The notes under the pieces were generated by a model, which was not told the origin of the DNA, searched no databases, and saw only the letters and a program-made list of their open reading frames with translations. Positions 34,241-41,905 of a stretch of DNA of 64,000 nt are shown here, piece by piece. Position 1 is the stretch's first letter. Each line of letters begins with the position of its first letter. The DNA is from DASUBV01 sp036510065 (lineage in GTDB: Bacteria; Actinomycetota; Actinomycetes; Streptosporangiales; Streptosporangiaceae), in assembly GCA_036510065.1 (NCBI GenBank), contig DATCEO010000154.1:8075-72074 (forward strand), written 5' to 3'. The position numbers were made by a program, and so were the translations under genes.

Positions 34241-35262
34241 CACGCGGCTCCCTGGTCCCGGAGCGCGGCCGCGAGCCGGTACAGGCCGCCCAGGTCCACG
34301 CCGTCGCTGATCCACGGCAGCTCGTAGCGGGGCTGCCCCGGCCCGTCCAGCCTGGCCCGCTGCAGTTCCCGGCCGAGCTCGCTCGTGGCGTCGTCCGCCA
34401 GCTCGGCGGCCAGCTCCTCAGCCAGGACCCGGGAGTCGTCGAGGCCGGCTGCCTTGAGGCCGAGCGCCAGCTCGTCCTCGTCCAGGGCGCCGTCGGCGGC
34501 CGCGCTGATCTCCTCGTCCGGCAGGGCCAGCGGCCGGGTCATGTTGATCATTATCCCGCCGATCTGGATGCCGCCGCCGGCCAGGCTGCTCAGCTCGGCG
34601 ATCCCGTCCAGGGTCTCCTGGACCGGCATCTCCTCGAGCACCGTGACGAAGTGGACAGCCGTGTCCGGCGAGCGGATGACCCGCTGGACCGTGTCGGCGT
34701 GCCCGCGGATGGGGCCGACCCTGGCCAGGCCGGAGACCTCCGAGGTGACGTTGAGGAAGCGCCCGATGCGGCCGGTGGGCGGGGCGTCCATGACCACGGC
34801 GTCATAGACGCGGCCGCCCGACTTGCCCGACGTCTTCCGCCGGACGGCCTCGGCGGCCTTGCCGGTCAGCAGCACGTCGCGCAGCCCGGGCGCGATCGTC
34901 GTGGCGAAGTCGATGACGCCCAGCCTGGTCAGCGCCGAGCCGGCGTGCCGGAGGTTGTAGAACATCTCCAGGTACTCGACCAGCGCGGACTCGGGGTCGG
35001 CGACCAGCGCGTAGACGTCGCCCCCGGGCCCGGTCATGGTCGAGGGCGCGACCGCTACCTTGCGCTCCTCGTAGGGCAGCGGGGGGACATCGAAGAGCTG
35101 CGCGATGCCCTGGCGGCCCTCCATTTCCATGAGCAGCACCCGCTTGCCGCCGGCGGCGAGCGCAAGAGCGAGCGCGCCGGCGACCGTCGTCTTGCCGGTG
35201 CCGCCCTTTCCGGTGACCACGTGCAGCCGCACGCCATCCCAGTCGGTGTCTCGTGTGCTCAC
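34240..35262 (-). CDS. ArsA-family ATPase, first gene of pair
   Basis: This encodes 340 residues. The deviant Walker A GKGGTGKTT is at 18-26 with the signature Lys near its start. The following LLMEMEGRQGIAQLFDVPPL and AVVMDAPPTGRIGRFLNVTS are family switch segments. The GTG start has TAGCCT 6 nt upstream and no ribosome site, so a leaderless transcript for the two-gene operon is likely. Two similar ATPases probably form a heterodimer, an inference from the pairing and the overlap. Confidence 0.88.
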   Translation of the reverse strand: MSTRDTDWDGVRLHVVTGKGGTGKTTVAGALALALAAGGKRVLLMEMEGRQGIAQLFDVPPLPYEERKVAVAPSTMTGPGGDVYALVADPESALVEYLEMFYNLRHAGSALTRLGVIDFATTIAPGLRDVLLTGKAAEAVRRKTSGKSGGRVYDAVVMDAPPTGRIGRFLNVTSEVSGLARVGPIRGHADTVQRVIRSPDTAVHFVTVLEEMPVQETLDGIAELSSLAGGGIQIGGIMINMTRPLALPDEEISAAADGALDEDELALGLKAAGLDDSRVLAEELAAELADDATSELGRELQRARLDGPGQPRYELPWISDGVDLGGLYRLAAALRDQGAA

Positions 35263-35268
35263 AATTCG

Positions 35269-35274
35269 AGGCTA
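35269..35274 (-). promoter_or_regulatory. -10-like TAGCCT 6 nt before the ArsA operon start
   Basis: The spacing and the absence of a ribosome site suggest leaderless initiation at the GTG of 35262. Confidence 0.45.
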
Positions 35275-35455
35275 TCCGCGCCCTGTCCCCTGTCAGCCCG
35301 CGACGCTGCTGCTAGCGGTGCCCCCATCGCTGCCCCCTCGAAGCTCCGCCCTGCCGCATCGGCCAGCACTGCCCCGAGGGCGGATGTCGGCATGCCCGGA
35401 TGTCATTAGGCTGGTAGGTGATGGCTCTTCGCTGAGCCGAAAGAGGTGTTTACCC

Positions 35456-36472
35456 ATGATCGATGTCGTTATAGCGATTCTGGTGGTCATTGTCGTGGCC
35501 GGCCTCATCGCGGTCGGCCGCTCGGTACGCGTGGTCCAGCAGTATGAGCAGGGCATCGTGTTCCGGTTCGGCCGGGTGCTGCCGAGCCCGCGCGGAGCCG
35601 GGCTGACCCTCATCCGCCCGTTCGGTGACCGGATGCAGAAGGTCAACATGCAGATCGTCGCCATGGCCGTCCCGGCCCAGGAGGGCATTACCCGCGACAA
35701 CGTCAGCGTGCGGGTGGACGCGGTGGTGTACTTCCGGGTCGTTGACCCGATCAAGGCCACCATCAACGTGCAGAACTACCTGTTCGCCATCTCCCAGCAG
35801 GCACAGACCTCGCTGCGGTCGATTATCGGCCAGTCGGAGATGGATCAGCTGCTAGCCGAGCGTGATTCGGTGAACAAGAAGCTGCGGGAGATCATCGACG
35901 AGCCGACCGAGGGGCCCTGGGGCATCCGGGTCGAGCGGGTGGAGATCAAGGACGTCTCCCTGCCGGAGCAAATGAAGCGGTCGATGTCGCGGCAGGCCGA
36001 GGCCGAGCGGGAGCGCCGCGCCCGGATCATCACCGCCGACGGTGAGTACCAGGCCTCCAAGCGGCTCGCAGCGGCGGCGAACGTCATGGCCAGGGACCCG
36101 GCCGCGCTCCAGCTGCGGCTGCTGCAGACGGTGGTCGAGGTGGCCGCGGAGCGCAACAGCACGCTGGTCATGCCGATCCCGGTCGAGCTGCTCAGGTTCT
36201 TCGACAAGTTCACCCCCTCTGCGCCCGTCGGCGAGGCGAGATCGGCCGAGGACTCGGCGTCGATGGCCGACTTCGGCGACGCGGCGGTGGCCGAGGCGGT
36301 CGCTGAGGCCGAGATCGGCGGCGTTCCGGCGGCGCCACTGGAGATACCGGACGTTCCGGCCATCCCCGAGCTAACCCCGGCGGAGAAGGGCGACGTGGGC
36401 ACGGCCAGCGCGGCCAGGGTCGGGGGGGACCAGGCCACCAATGGCGACGCCCCGGCTGCTCCGGGCGCCTAG
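35456..36472 (+). CDS. Slipin/stomatin-like SPFH protein
   Basis: This encodes 338 residues. One N-terminal membrane helix (IDVVIAILVVIVVAGLIAV) precedes the SPFH domain: VRVVQQYEQGIVFRFGRVLP, DNVSVRVDAVVYFRVVDPIK, INVQNYLFAISQQAQTSLRS and the coiled coil KRSMSRQAEAERERRARIIT. The tail after about residue 255 is acidic, Ala/Pro-rich and disordered. A TAGGCT hexamer at 35407-35412 may be its promoter, 43 nt upstream of the ATG, and an AGAGGTG site precedes the start. No NfeD partner is adjacent. It lies between the ArsA pair and the DUF4177-RidA genes, an uncommon position. Confidence 0.88.
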   Translation: MIDVVIAILVVIVVAGLIAVGRSVRVVQQYEQGIVFRFGRVLPSPRGAGLTLIRPFGDRMQKVNMQIVAMAVPAQEGITRDNVSVRVDAVVYFRVVDPIKATINVQNYLFAISQQAQTSLRSIIGQSEMDQLLAERDSVNKKLREIIDEPTEGPWGIRVERVEIKDVSLPEQMKRSMSRQAEAERERRARIITADGEYQASKRLAAAANVMARDPAALQLRLLQTVVEVAAERNSTLVMPIPVELLRFFDKFTPSAPVGEARSAEDSASMADFGDAAVAEAVAEAEIGGVPAAPLEIPDVPAIPELTPAEKGDVGTASAARVGGDQATNGDAPAAPGA

Positions 36473-36495
36473 CCGGCTGCTCCGGGTGCCTAGCC
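36454..36495 (+). repeat. Tandem 21-bp duplication across the slipin stop codon
   Basis: Two adjacent 21-bp units beginning GGCTGCTCCGGG differ at one base. The first contains the gene's stop codon (TAG); the second repeats the same codons and stop out of use. A third partial copy (GGCTGCG) follows. It is a small slipped-strand duplication. Confidence 0.8.
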
Positions 36496-36516
36496 GGCTG
36501 CGCGCACCCCGCCGCA

Positions 36517-36550
36517 GACAATCCCTGCGCCGGCCTGCGCAGGGATTGTC
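36517..36550 (+). terminator. Strong hairpin after the slipin gene
   Basis: GACAATCCCTGCGC and its exact complement form a 14-bp stem with a 6-nt loop, 45 bp after the slipin stop and 35 bp before the promoter hexamer of the next gene. Confidence 0.85.
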
Positions 36551-36584
36551 GCCGGGGGCCATGCCGGCGGGTGGTGCTCCGCAC

Positions 36585-36590
36585 TAGGGT
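36585..36590 (+). promoter_or_regulatory. -10-like TAGGGT 6 nt before the DUF4177 start
   Basis: It lies directly downstream of the hairpin terminator and 6 nt from the ATG, so the DUF4177-RidA-Nudix unit probably starts as a leaderless mRNA. Confidence 0.5.
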
Positions 36591-36596
36591 TCGGCT

Positions 36597-36752
36597 ATGG
36601 CGAAATGGGAGTACGCAACCGTGCCGCTGCTGGTCCACGCGACCAAGCAGATTCTCGATAGCTGGGGCGACGACGGCTGGGAGCTGGTGGCCGTGGTGCC
36701 GGGACCCAACCCCGAGCAGCTGGTCGCCTACCTCAAGCGGGGCAAGGAGTGA
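36597..36752 (+). CDS. DUF4177-like small protein
   Basis: This encodes 51 residues: MAKWEYATVPLLVHATKQIL, then WGDDGWELVAVVPGPNPEQL and a basic end. The Trp-Glu-Tyr start and the DGWELVAV strand are the DUF4177 signature. Mycobacteria carry a similar small gene (Rv3678A) next to the RidA homologue. It overlaps the RidA start (GTGA). The function is unknown. Confidence 0.85.
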   Translation: MAKWEYATVPLLVHATKQILDSWGDDGWELVAVVPGPNPEQLVAYLKRGKE

Positions 36753-37222
36753 GCGAGAGCGACCCGGAAGCCCGGCTCGCCGCGCTCGGACTGGCCCTGC
36801 CGCCGGTGACCCGGCCGCTAGCGGCCTACATTCCGGCGGTCCGCACCGGGAACTACGTCTATACGTCGGGCCAGATCCCGGTGGTCGACGGGAAGCTCCC
36901 CTCCGCGGGCAAGGTCGGCGCGGAGGTCACGGCGAGCGACGCCAACGCGCTGGCGCGGATTTGCGTGCTGAACGCGCTCGCGGCGGCAGCGGCGGCCGGC
37001 GGCGGTGGCCTGAGCGCGATCCGGCGGATCGTCAAGGTCACCGGCTTTGTGGCCAGTGCCCCGGATTTCACGGCGCAGGCCCAGGTCATGAACGGCGCCA
37101 GCGAGCTGCTGCTGGAGATATTCGGTGAGGCCGGCCGCCATGCCCGCAGCGCGATCGGCGTCGCGGTGCTGCCGCTCGACGCGCCGGTGGAAGTCGAGCT
37201 CATCGCTGAGGTAGGTGGCTGA
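36749..37222 (+). CDS. RidA/YjgF family protein
   Basis: This encodes 157 residues from a GTG overlapping the previous stop. It has the YjgF core YVYTSGQIPVVDGKL, the central helix ALARICVLNALAAA, IVKVTGFVASAPDFTAQAQV and ARSAIGVAVLPLDAPVEVEL. The active-site Arg of true RidA (normally in an RS/RA-x-Arg strand) is here in ARSAIGVA without a clear equivalent Arg, so imine deaminase activity is uncertain. It belongs to the subfamily found beside Crp in actinobacteria. Confidence 0.88.
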   Translation: MSESDPEARLAALGLALPPVTRPLAAYIPAVRTGNYVYTSGQIPVVDGKLPSAGKVGAEVTASDANALARICVLNALAAAAAAGGGGLSAIRRIVKVTGFVASAPDFTAQAQVMNGASELLLEIFGEAGRHARSAIGVAVLPLDAPVEVELIAEVGG

Positions 37223-37228
37223 GCGGGC

Positions 37229-38071
37229 GTGGCAGAGGAGGTCTCGATCCCCTTCCGGCAGGAGCTGGCCCAGTTCGCCCGGGAGGTGATGGACGGCACG
37301 CGCGCCCCGGTAGACCCGCGCGATGCGGCCACGGTGATGCTGCTGCGGCCGGGTCGCGCGGGCATGGAGGTCTACATGCTGCGCCGCCAGTCGTCCATGG
37401 CGTTCGCGCCGGGAGCCCAGGTGTTCCCGGGCGGCTCCGTGGATGCCCGGGACGCCGACGAGGAGGTGGCCTGGGCCGGCCCCGATGCCGGGCAGTGGGG
37501 CCGCGTCTTCGACGCGCCGCCCGGCCTGGGCCGGGCGCTGGTCTGCGCGGCAGTCCGGGAGACCTTCGAGGAATCCGGCGTCCTGCTGGCCGGTGAGTCC
37601 GCCAGCTCCGTCGTGGCCGACACGACCAGCGCGGACTGGGAACGCGACCGGCACGCGCTGCTCGACCGGTCGCTCTCGCTGGCGGAGCTGCTCGCCCGGC
37701 GCGGCCTGGTGCTCCGCTCCGACCTGCTCCGGCCCTGGTCGCGGTGGATCACCCCGGTGGTCGAGCAGCGCCGGTTCGACGCGCGGTTCTTCGCTGCGGC
37801 GCTGCCCGGCGGCCAGCGCACCAGGGATGTCGGCGGCGAGGCGGCGGCGGCGGCCTGGATCGAGCCTGCCGCGGCCATCGAGGCCGGGCGGCGCGGCGAG
37901 ATCGAGCTGTGGCCGCCGACCGCGATCACCCTCGCGGAGCTGGCCGCCTGCGGGGACCTGGCCACGGCCTTGTCGGCTGCCCGGCCGGTGACGACGCGTA
38001 TCCCCGAGGTCAGGCTGCACGGCGACTCGACCTGGCTGACCGTGCCGGGCGTGACCGAGTACCCCCTGTGA
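37229..38071 (+). CDS. NUDIX hydrolase (long-insert type)
   Basis: This encodes 280 residues. The Nudix helix RETFEESG is at 110-117 with the family GG at 68-69; about 40 residues separate them where a standard Nudix box has 14, an insertion typical of the NUDT19/CoA-diphosphatase-like group. VYMLRRQSSMAFAPGAQVFP precedes it. A GTG start follows the RidA gene by 6 nt. It probably hydrolyses a nucleotide-coupled substrate such as CoA derivatives; the exact one is not shown. Confidence 0.88.
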   Translation: MAEEVSIPFRQELAQFAREVMDGTRAPVDPRDAATVMLLRPGRAGMEVYMLRRQSSMAFAPGAQVFPGGSVDARDADEEVAWAGPDAGQWGRVFDAPPGLGRALVCAAVRETFEESGVLLAGESASSVVADTTSADWERDRHALLDRSLSLAELLARRGLVLRSDLLRPWSRWITPVVEQRRFDARFFAAALPGGQRTRDVGGEAAAAAWIEPAAAIEAGRRGEIELWPPTAITLAELAACGDLATALSAARPVTTRIPEVRLHGDSTWLTVPGVTEYPL

Positions 38072-38101
38072 GGAAGGCGGCCCGCTGGTGCCGGTAGGAC
38101 C

Positions 38102-38914
38102 ATGACAGCCCAGATTGACGGCTCGGGCACGCCGCGGGCCCGCTGCCTGCTGGCCCCCAACCCGTCGCCGATGACGCTGGACGGCACCAATACCTGGCTC
38201 ATCGCCGAGCCCGGCTCCGCCGCGGCGGTGGTCGTCGATCCGGGTCCGCTGGACGAGGGCCACCTGCGGCGGGTGCACGACGAGGCCGGGCAGGCGGGCC
38301 AGCGGGTCGCGCTGATCGTGCTGACGCACCGGCACAGCGACCACTGCGCCGGGGCCGCGCGGCTGGCCGAGCTGACCGGGGCCCCCGTGCGGGCGGTGGA
38401 CCCGGCCCAGCGGCTGGGCGACGAGGGCCTGGCGGCCGGCGACGTGCTGACCGATGCCGGCTGCGAGCTGCGGGTCCTGGCCACGCCCGGCCACACCGCG
38501 GACTCCGTCTGCCTTCAGCTGCCCGCGGACGGCGCGGTGCTGACCGGAGACACCGTGCTCGGCCGCGGCACGACGGTGATCGCGGAGGACGGGAGCCTGG
38601 CTGACTACCTGGGCTCGCTGCACCGCCTCCGGGCGCTCGCCGACGAGACTGACCTGCGGGTCCTGCTCCCCGGTCATGGCCCCCTGCTGGCCAGCCCGGC
38701 CGCCACGCTCGACTACTACCTGACCCATCGCGCGGAGCGGCTGGCCGAGGTGCGAGCCGCGCTGGCCAGCGGGGACACCACCCCGGCGCAGATCGTGGCC
38801 CGGGTCTATGCCGACGTGGACCAGGTGCTCTGGCCCTCCGCCGGGGCATCCGTCCGGGCCCAGCTCGATTACCTGGCCGCCCGCGGCGAAGTCCCGCCGG
38901 CCGTCAGCTGGTAG
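38102..38914 (+). CDS. Metallo-beta-lactamase-fold hydrolase
   Basis: This encodes 270 residues. The metal motif HxHxDH is LTHRHSDHCAGA (His76, His78, Asp80, His81); further ligands are in LATPGHTADSVCL, LTGDTVLG and LLPGHGPLL. A C-terminal helical region (TLDYYLTHRAERLAEVRAAL) matches the LACTB2-like group, and its C-terminus QLDYLAARGEV fits too. LACTB2 relatives act on RNA or thioesters. Synteny with Nudix and Crp matches mycobacterial Rv3677c. Confidence 0.9.
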   Translation: MTAQIDGSGTPRARCLLAPNPSPMTLDGTNTWLIAEPGSAAAVVVDPGPLDEGHLRRVHDEAGQAGQRVALIVLTHRHSDHCAGAARLAELTGAPVRAVDPAQRLGDEGLAAGDVLTDAGCELRVLATPGHTADSVCLQLPADGAVLTGDTVLGRGTTVIAEDGSLADYLGSLHRLRALADETDLRVLLPGHGPLLASPAATLDYYLTHRAERLAEVRAALASGDTTPAQIVARVYADVDQVLWPSAGASVRAQLDYLAARGEVPPAVSW

Positions 38915-38970
38915 CTATTGCGCCGGGTAGCTAGCGCGCCGGGTAGTAACCCCCTGGATAACGCCACCGC

Positions 38971-39654
38971 CTAGCTAGCCCGCTTGCGCAGCCGGTCAGT
39001 GTCCAGCAGCAGCACGGACTTGGCCGACAGCTGCACCCAGCCGCGCGCCGCGAAATCGGCGAGCGCCTTGTTGACCGTCTCCCGGGACGCGCCGACCAGC
39101 TGAGCCAGCTCCTCCTGAGTCAGGTCATGATTGACCTGGATGCCGTTCTCCTGCTGCACGCCGAACCGGCTGGCCAGGTCCAGCAGCGCCTTGGCCACCC
39201 GGCCCGGCACGTCGGTGAAGACCAGGTCGGCCTTGATGTCATTGATGCGGCGCAGCCGCTGGGCGAGTGCCCCCAGCATGTGCATGGCGACTTCCGGCCG
39301 GGTGGCCAGCCAGGTGCGCAGGGCATCGTGGGCCAGCCCGGCCAGCGTGGCGTCGGTGATGGCCGTCGCGCTCGCGGTGCGCGGGCTGGGATCAAAGAGC
39401 GAGAGCTCACCGAACATCTCGCCCGGGCCGTGCACGCTGAGCAGGTTCTCCCGGCCGTCGTGCGCGGCCCGGCTCAGCTTGATCTTGCCCCTGAGGATGA
39501 TGTAGAGCTTGTCGCCCTCGTCACCCTCGGCGAACAGCCGTTCGCCGCGATCGAGCCGCACGTTGATCACGTCCGACCGCAGCACGCGGGCATCATCCGC
39601 GCTCAGGGCCTCGAACAGCGGCGCCTGGCTGAGCGCGTCGTCCTCCTGAGCCAC
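38971..39654 (-). CDS. crp: Crp/Fnr family transcriptional regulator
   Basis: This encodes 227 residues. The cyclic-nucleotide-binding domain contains FAEGDEGDKLYIILRGKIKL and GEMFGELSLFDPSPRTASAT, the phosphate-binding cassette with Gly-Glu and Arg-Thr. The HTH is LTQEELAQLVGASRETVNKA. The pattern is that of actinobacterial Crp (mycobacterial Rv3676), which binds cAMP and controls resuscitation and respiration genes. It is convergent with the MBL hydrolase gene. Confidence 0.93.
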   Translation of the reverse strand: MAQEDDALSQAPLFEALSADDARVLRSDVINVRLDRGERLFAEGDEGDKLYIILRGKIKLSRAAHDGRENLLSVHGPGEMFGELSLFDPSPRTASATAITDATLAGLAHDALRTWLATRPEVAMHMLGALAQRLRRINDIKADLVFTDVPGRVAKALLDLASRFGVQQENGIQVNHDLTQEELAQLVGASRETVNKALADFAARGWVQLSAKSVLLLDTDRLRKRAS

Positions 39655-39736
39655 GGTGGTCCTCTCTGGCGCTTCTTGCCCTGCTACTTAGTGTTTCCCA
39701 TAGATGCCGGGCGGCTGGCCTCGGGGTGCTGCCGGA

Positions 39737-40228
39737 TCAGTGCCGGGTGCTGTCAGCGAGCCGCTTGCGGCAGGCCTCAATCTCGGCGCCGGCGTCCGCC
39801 GTGCCCACCCAGCTCCCGATTTCGACCTCTTTGTTAGGCTCCAGTGCCTTGTAGACCTCGAAGAAGTGCTGGATCTCCAGCAGGTCGAAGTCGGAGACGT
39901 CCGAGATTTCCTTGAAGTGAGCCATCCGCGGATCGGTCGAGGCGACGCACAGGACCTTGTCGTCGGCGCCGTTCTCGTCGCGCATGCGAAACATGCCGAT
40001 CGCCCGGCAGCGGATCAGGCAGCCCGGGAAAGTTGGTTCCTCGAGCAGCACCAGGGCATCGAGGGGGTCCCCGTCGTCGGCCAGGGTGTTCTCGATAAAG
40101 CCGTAGTCTGCCGGATAACGGGTCGAGGTGAACAGCATCCGGTCAAGCCGGATCCGCCCCGTCTCGTGATCCATCTCGTACTTGTTGCGTTGCCCCTTAG
40201 GGATCTCGATTACTACATCGAACTCCAC
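39737..40228 (-). CDS. ppa: Inorganic pyrophosphatase
   Basis: This encodes 163 residues of a family I enzyme. Conserved blocks are VVIEIPKGQRNKYEMDHETG, YPADYGFIENTLADDGDPLD with the metal-binding Asp cluster, and GMFRMRDENGADDKVLCV. It hydrolyses PPi in the cytoplasm. Its GTG start is only 22 bp from the divergent dacB start, so the two promoters must overlap coding sequence. Confidence 0.96.
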   Translation of the reverse strand: MEFDVVIEIPKGQRNKYEMDHETGRIRLDRMLFTSTRYPADYGFIENTLADDGDPLDALVLLEEPTFPGCLIRCRAIGMFRMRDENGADDKVLCVASTDPRMAHFKEISDVSDFDLLEIQHFFEVYKALEPNKEVEIGSWVGTADAGAEIEACRKRLADSTRH

Positions 40229-40250
40229 GTTCCAGCCCCTCAGCGCCTAG

Positions 40251-41837
40251 ATGATTGATGCCATTGTCTCGATGATGTCTACCCGATCGGTGTCGCTGCC
40301 TAGCGGCGGCCCGGCCACGCCTCGCCAGGCGGCTCCGGTGGCTCGCCGGCTGCGCCGCCTGGCGCTGGCCTGCCTCGTCCTGCTCTGCGTCTTCGTGCTG
40401 GCCGCGGGCCTGGCCGTGGCCCGCATGCTGCCGCGCCGCCTCGAGCAGTGGAACGTGCCGCGGGTCCGGGAGCGGCCGGCGGCCGCTCCCGCGCCGCCGC
40501 TGCCGGCTGCCAGCGGTGCCGGGGCTGCCAGCGGGGCCGCGGCCGCGCCGGGCGCCTCCGCCGCCGGTCCGGGCGTGACGCCCGCCGGCCTGCAGGCGGT
40601 CCTCGCGGGGCTGCTCAGCGCGTCGGTTCTCGGCCCGCACGTCGGCATGCTGGTCACCAACCTGGCCACCGGCCAGGTGCTCTATGCCCGGGGCGCCACG
40701 GCCGGCTTCACCCCGGCATCGACGACCAAGCTGGCCACGGCGGTGGCGGCCCTGCAGGTCCTGGGTCCGGCCGCCCGGCTGCGCACCGAGGTGGTGACCG
40801 GCCCGTCCGGGGTCGCCGGGGGCGCGTCCAGCATCGTGCTGGTCGGCGGTGGCGACCCCACCCTGACGGCCGGCCGGCCGCCCGCAGCCACCTATCCGCA
40901 GCCCGCGTCGCTGGCCCAGCTAGCGGCCCGGACGGCCAGCGCCCTGCGCCGCGGCGGCCGCGACCGCGTGACGATCGGCTACGACACCGCGCTGTTTACC
41001 GGGCCCGGCATGGCGCCCGGCTGGACGGCCGGCTACGTGGCCACAGGCAACGTCACGCCGATCAGCCCGCTGGAGGTCGATCAGGGCCGGCTGACCCCCG
41101 GCGGCGCGCCCGAGGACGCCGACGACCCGTCGAACTCGCGGCCCCGGACGACGGTGCCGGGACCCGATGCCGCCCGCGCCTTCGCCGCTTTCCTGGCCGC
41201 GGACGGCATCCGCGTGGTCGGCGCGCCGGTCGCGGTGGCCGCGCCGGGCGGCGCCCAGACCCTGGCCAGCGTGTCCTCCCCCACGGTGGCCCAGATGGCC
41301 GGGCAGATGCTGGTCGAGAGCAACAACGTGATCGCCGAGAACCTGGCCCGGCAGGTCGCGATCGCCGCCCGCCAGCCCGCCTCGTTCAGCGGTGCCGCAA
41401 CGGCCGAGATGACCGCGCTGCGCCGGCTGGGCGTGACTGGCGTGCACCTGGTCGACGGCAGCGGCCTGTCACCCGATGACCAGATCACCCCGGCAGCACT
41501 CGTGCGACTTATCGGGCTGGCGGCCAGCCCTGGCCGGCCTGAGCTGCGGGAGGCCATCACCGGGCTGCCGGTGGCGGGCTTCTCCGGCACCCTGGCGGCG
41601 GGCGGCAGCGTCTTCGGCGAAACCGGCCAGGCCGCCTGGGGCGTCGTCCGGGCCAAGACCGGCAACCTGGACACGGTCACGGCCCTGGCCGGGATCGTTG
41701 CCGCCCGCAGCGGCCAGCTCCTGTCCTTCGCCGTGATGGCCGACCGGCTGCGGGCTAGGGCCCTGAACGCGGCGGGCGCGCAGATCGCCCGGGTGGCCAC
41801 TGCGCTGGCCGGATGCGGCTGCCGCGGCGGCGGGTGA
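40251..41837 (+). CDS. dacB: D-Ala-D-Ala carboxypeptidase/endopeptidase (PBP4, peptidase S13)
   Basis: This encodes 528 residues. An N-terminal membrane helix (LRRLALACLVLLCVFVLAAG) precedes an Ala/Pro-rich spacer. The penicillin-binding motifs are SxxK in ASTTKLATA, SxN in VESNNVIAENLA and KTG in RAKTGNLDTV. Starts at 40272 or 40275 (MMSTRSV) would leave more room for a promoter. It trims and cleaves peptidoglycan cross-links outside the membrane. It lies in the dacB-metalloprotease-tilS-hpt-ftsH order usual in actinobacteria. Confidence 0.92.
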   Translation: MIDAIVSMMSTRSVSLPSGGPATPRQAAPVARRLRRLALACLVLLCVFVLAAGLAVARMLPRRLEQWNVPRVRERPAAAPAPPLPAASGAGAASGAAAAPGASAAGPGVTPAGLQAVLAGLLSASVLGPHVGMLVTNLATGQVLYARGATAGFTPASTTKLATAVAALQVLGPAARLRTEVVTGPSGVAGGASSIVLVGGGDPTLTAGRPPAATYPQPASLAQLAARTASALRRGGRDRVTIGYDTALFTGPGMAPGWTAGYVATGNVTPISPLEVDQGRLTPGGAPEDADDPSNSRPRTTVPGPDAARAFAAFLAADGIRVVGAPVAVAAPGGAQTLASVSSPTVAQMAGQMLVESNNVIAENLARQVAIAARQPASFSGAATAEMTALRRLGVTGVHLVDGSGLSPDDQITPAALVRLIGLAASPGRPELREAITGLPVAGFSGTLAAGGSVFGETGQAAWGVVRAKTGNLDTVTALAGIVAARSGQLLSFAVMADRLRARALNAAGAQIARVATALAGCGCRGGG

Positions 41838-41893
41838 CGGCCCGCCGACCCCCCCGCGGCCGCGCCGGCGCGCCATAGCGCGCCCGGGGCACG

Positions 41894-41899
41894 TACGGT
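41894..41899 (+). promoter_or_regulatory. -10-like TACGGT 6 nt before the metalloprotease start
   Basis: The GTG at 41906 follows after GGAGGG, so this site could serve a leaderless transcript, although the GGAGGG complicates the reading. Confidence 0.35.
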
Positions 41900-41905
41900 G
41901 GAGGG

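Noticed and set aside
38924..38956. Short direct repeats GCGCCGGGTAG between the MBL hydrolase and crp genes
   Set aside because: Two imperfect copies only, in a short convergent gap; no structural or regulatory support.
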